Shown here: one piece after another, positions 63,397 to 64,000 of the stretch
Layout of the letters: each line of letters starts with the position of its first letter
How positions within the stretch are numbered: position 1 is the first letter of the stretch
Source of the DNA: Bradyrhizobium sp.
GTDB lineage: Bacteria; Pseudomonadota; Alphaproteobacteria; Rhizobiales; Xanthobacteraceae
DNA: 64,000 nt
Assembly: GCF_022844465.1 (NCBI RefSeq)
Contig: NZ_JALHLP010000018.1
Coordinates: 1-64,000, forward strand
Direction of reading: 5' to 3'
Translations under genes and position numbers: made by a program
Notes under the pieces: generated by a model
Databases searched by the model: none
What the model was told of the DNA's origin: nothing
The model's input: the letters and a program-made list of their open reading frames with translations, nothing else

Positions 63397-64000
63397 ATGG
63401 CCGCCGAACTGAAACTGATCAGCCACAAGCTCTGCCCCTATGTGCAGCGCGCCGTGATCGCGCTGACCGAAAAGGGCGTGTCGTTCGAGCGGATCGATAT
63501 CGATCTCGCCAGCAAGCCGGACTGGTTTTTGAAGATTTCGCCGCTGGGCAAGGTGCCGGTGCTGCAGGTCGCGACCGACGCCGGCGACGTGGCGCTGTTC
63601 GAGAGCAATGTCATTTGCGAGTACATCGAGGATACCCAAGGCGGAGCGAAATTGCATCCGCAGGATGCGCTCAAGCGCGCGCAGCACCGCGCCTGGATGG
63701 AGTTCGGCTCCACCATCCTGAGCGAGTTGTGGGGCCTGGAGACGACCGGCGATCCCGCGATCTTCGAGAGCAAGCGGCAAGCGATCACCGCGAAATTCGC
63801 GCGGGTCGAGGCGGCGCTCGGCGCCGGCCCGTTCTTTGCCGGGAAGGATTTCAGCCTGGTGGACGCGGTGTTCGCGCCGATCTTCCGCTATTTCGATGTG
63901 TTCGATCAATTGATCGATCTTTCGGTGTTTTCCGATGCACCGAAGGTCCGCGCGTGGCGAAGCGAACTCGCGCAACGGCCGAGCGTGCGGTCGGCGGTCG
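63397..64000 (+). CDS. Glutathione S-transferase-like protein (runs off window end)
   Basis: At least 201 residues are visible and the 3' end is beyond the window. The N-terminal thioredoxin-like domain starts MAAELKLISHKLCPYVQRAV, with CPYVQR giving a Cys at the active-site position as in omega- or beta-type GSTs and stringent starvation-like proteins. PVLQVAT and ESNVICEYI bind glutathione. The all-helical C-terminal domain follows. TTGGAGG precedes the ATG. The strong palindrome just upstream suggests that it is induced by an exogenous compound. Confidence 0.88.
   Translation, partial: MAAELKLISHKLCPYVQRAVIALTEKGVSFERIDIDLASKPDWFLKISPLGKVPVLQVATDAGDVALFESNVICEYIEDTQGGAKLHPQDALKRAQHRAWMEFGSTILSELWGLETTGDPAIFESKRQAITAKFARVEAALGAGPFFAGKDFSLVDAVFAPIFRYFDVFDQLIDLSVFSDAPKVRAWRSELAQRPSVRSAV

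Noticed and set aside
1..64000. CRISPR arrays, tRNA genes, insertion sequences
   Set aside because: No regularly spaced direct repeats, no cloverleaf with a TTCGA-type T loop, and no transposase frame were seen on either strand.

Overview
The window is high-GC alphaproteobacterial chromosome, most likely Bradyrhizobium or a close relative in the Nitrobacteraceae. I infer this from the gene order (NDUFA12-type subunit, DUF2155, aat, accC-accB-aroQ, DsbA-like, M48 protease, rne, amidase, PBP1A, prfB), from GapR, BA14K and DUF1236 proteins, and from short intergenic palindromes of the gtgggtt...aacccac type. I found no tRNA, rRNA, CRISPR array or insertion sequence.

Region 1 to 12.4 kb. An unfinished membrane-anchored protein and small proteins (DUF6894, GapR) are followed by repeat-rich non-coding DNA and a short reductase-like gene. 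Next, on the minus strand, is a compact anti-phage CBASS operon: CD-NTase, stand-alone E2-like protein, patatin-type phospholipase. A periplasmic ClpP-like protein lies just beyond it. Upstream of the operon is the 1250-residue B12-dependent ribonucleotide reductase with a long, partly structured leader.

Region 12.4 to 28.5 kb is accessory and stress-related. It holds two DMT exporter paralogues, two DUF892 ferritin-like proteins, a DUF421 protein, a cysteine hydrolase, an SDR, secreted Gly-rich and BA14K proteins, a DJ-1/GlxA divergent pair, a frameshifted GNAT gene, an NhaD-like antiporter, a GDXG hydrolase and another SDR. At least seven genes in this part and at 37 kb carry a GGAAC-N16-nGTT or near-matching promoter. 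That is the signature of the general stress sigma factor EcfG, so much of this region looks like one dispersed stress regulon.

Region 28.5 to 64 kb is mostly conserved core. It covers protein turnover (aat), a three-gene two-component phosphorelay, fatty acid synthesis (accC, accB), shikimate pathway (aroQ), envelope and periplasm (DsbA-like, M48, amidase, PBP1A, M23, AsmA-like), RNA decay (rne), translation (prfB with a programmed frameshift, tyrS) and cell-wall recycling (anmK). Single accessory genes are mixed in: a carbamoyltransferase, DMT and MFS transporters, a peroxiredoxin, and an edge-truncated glutathione S-transferase behind a 34-bp palindrome.
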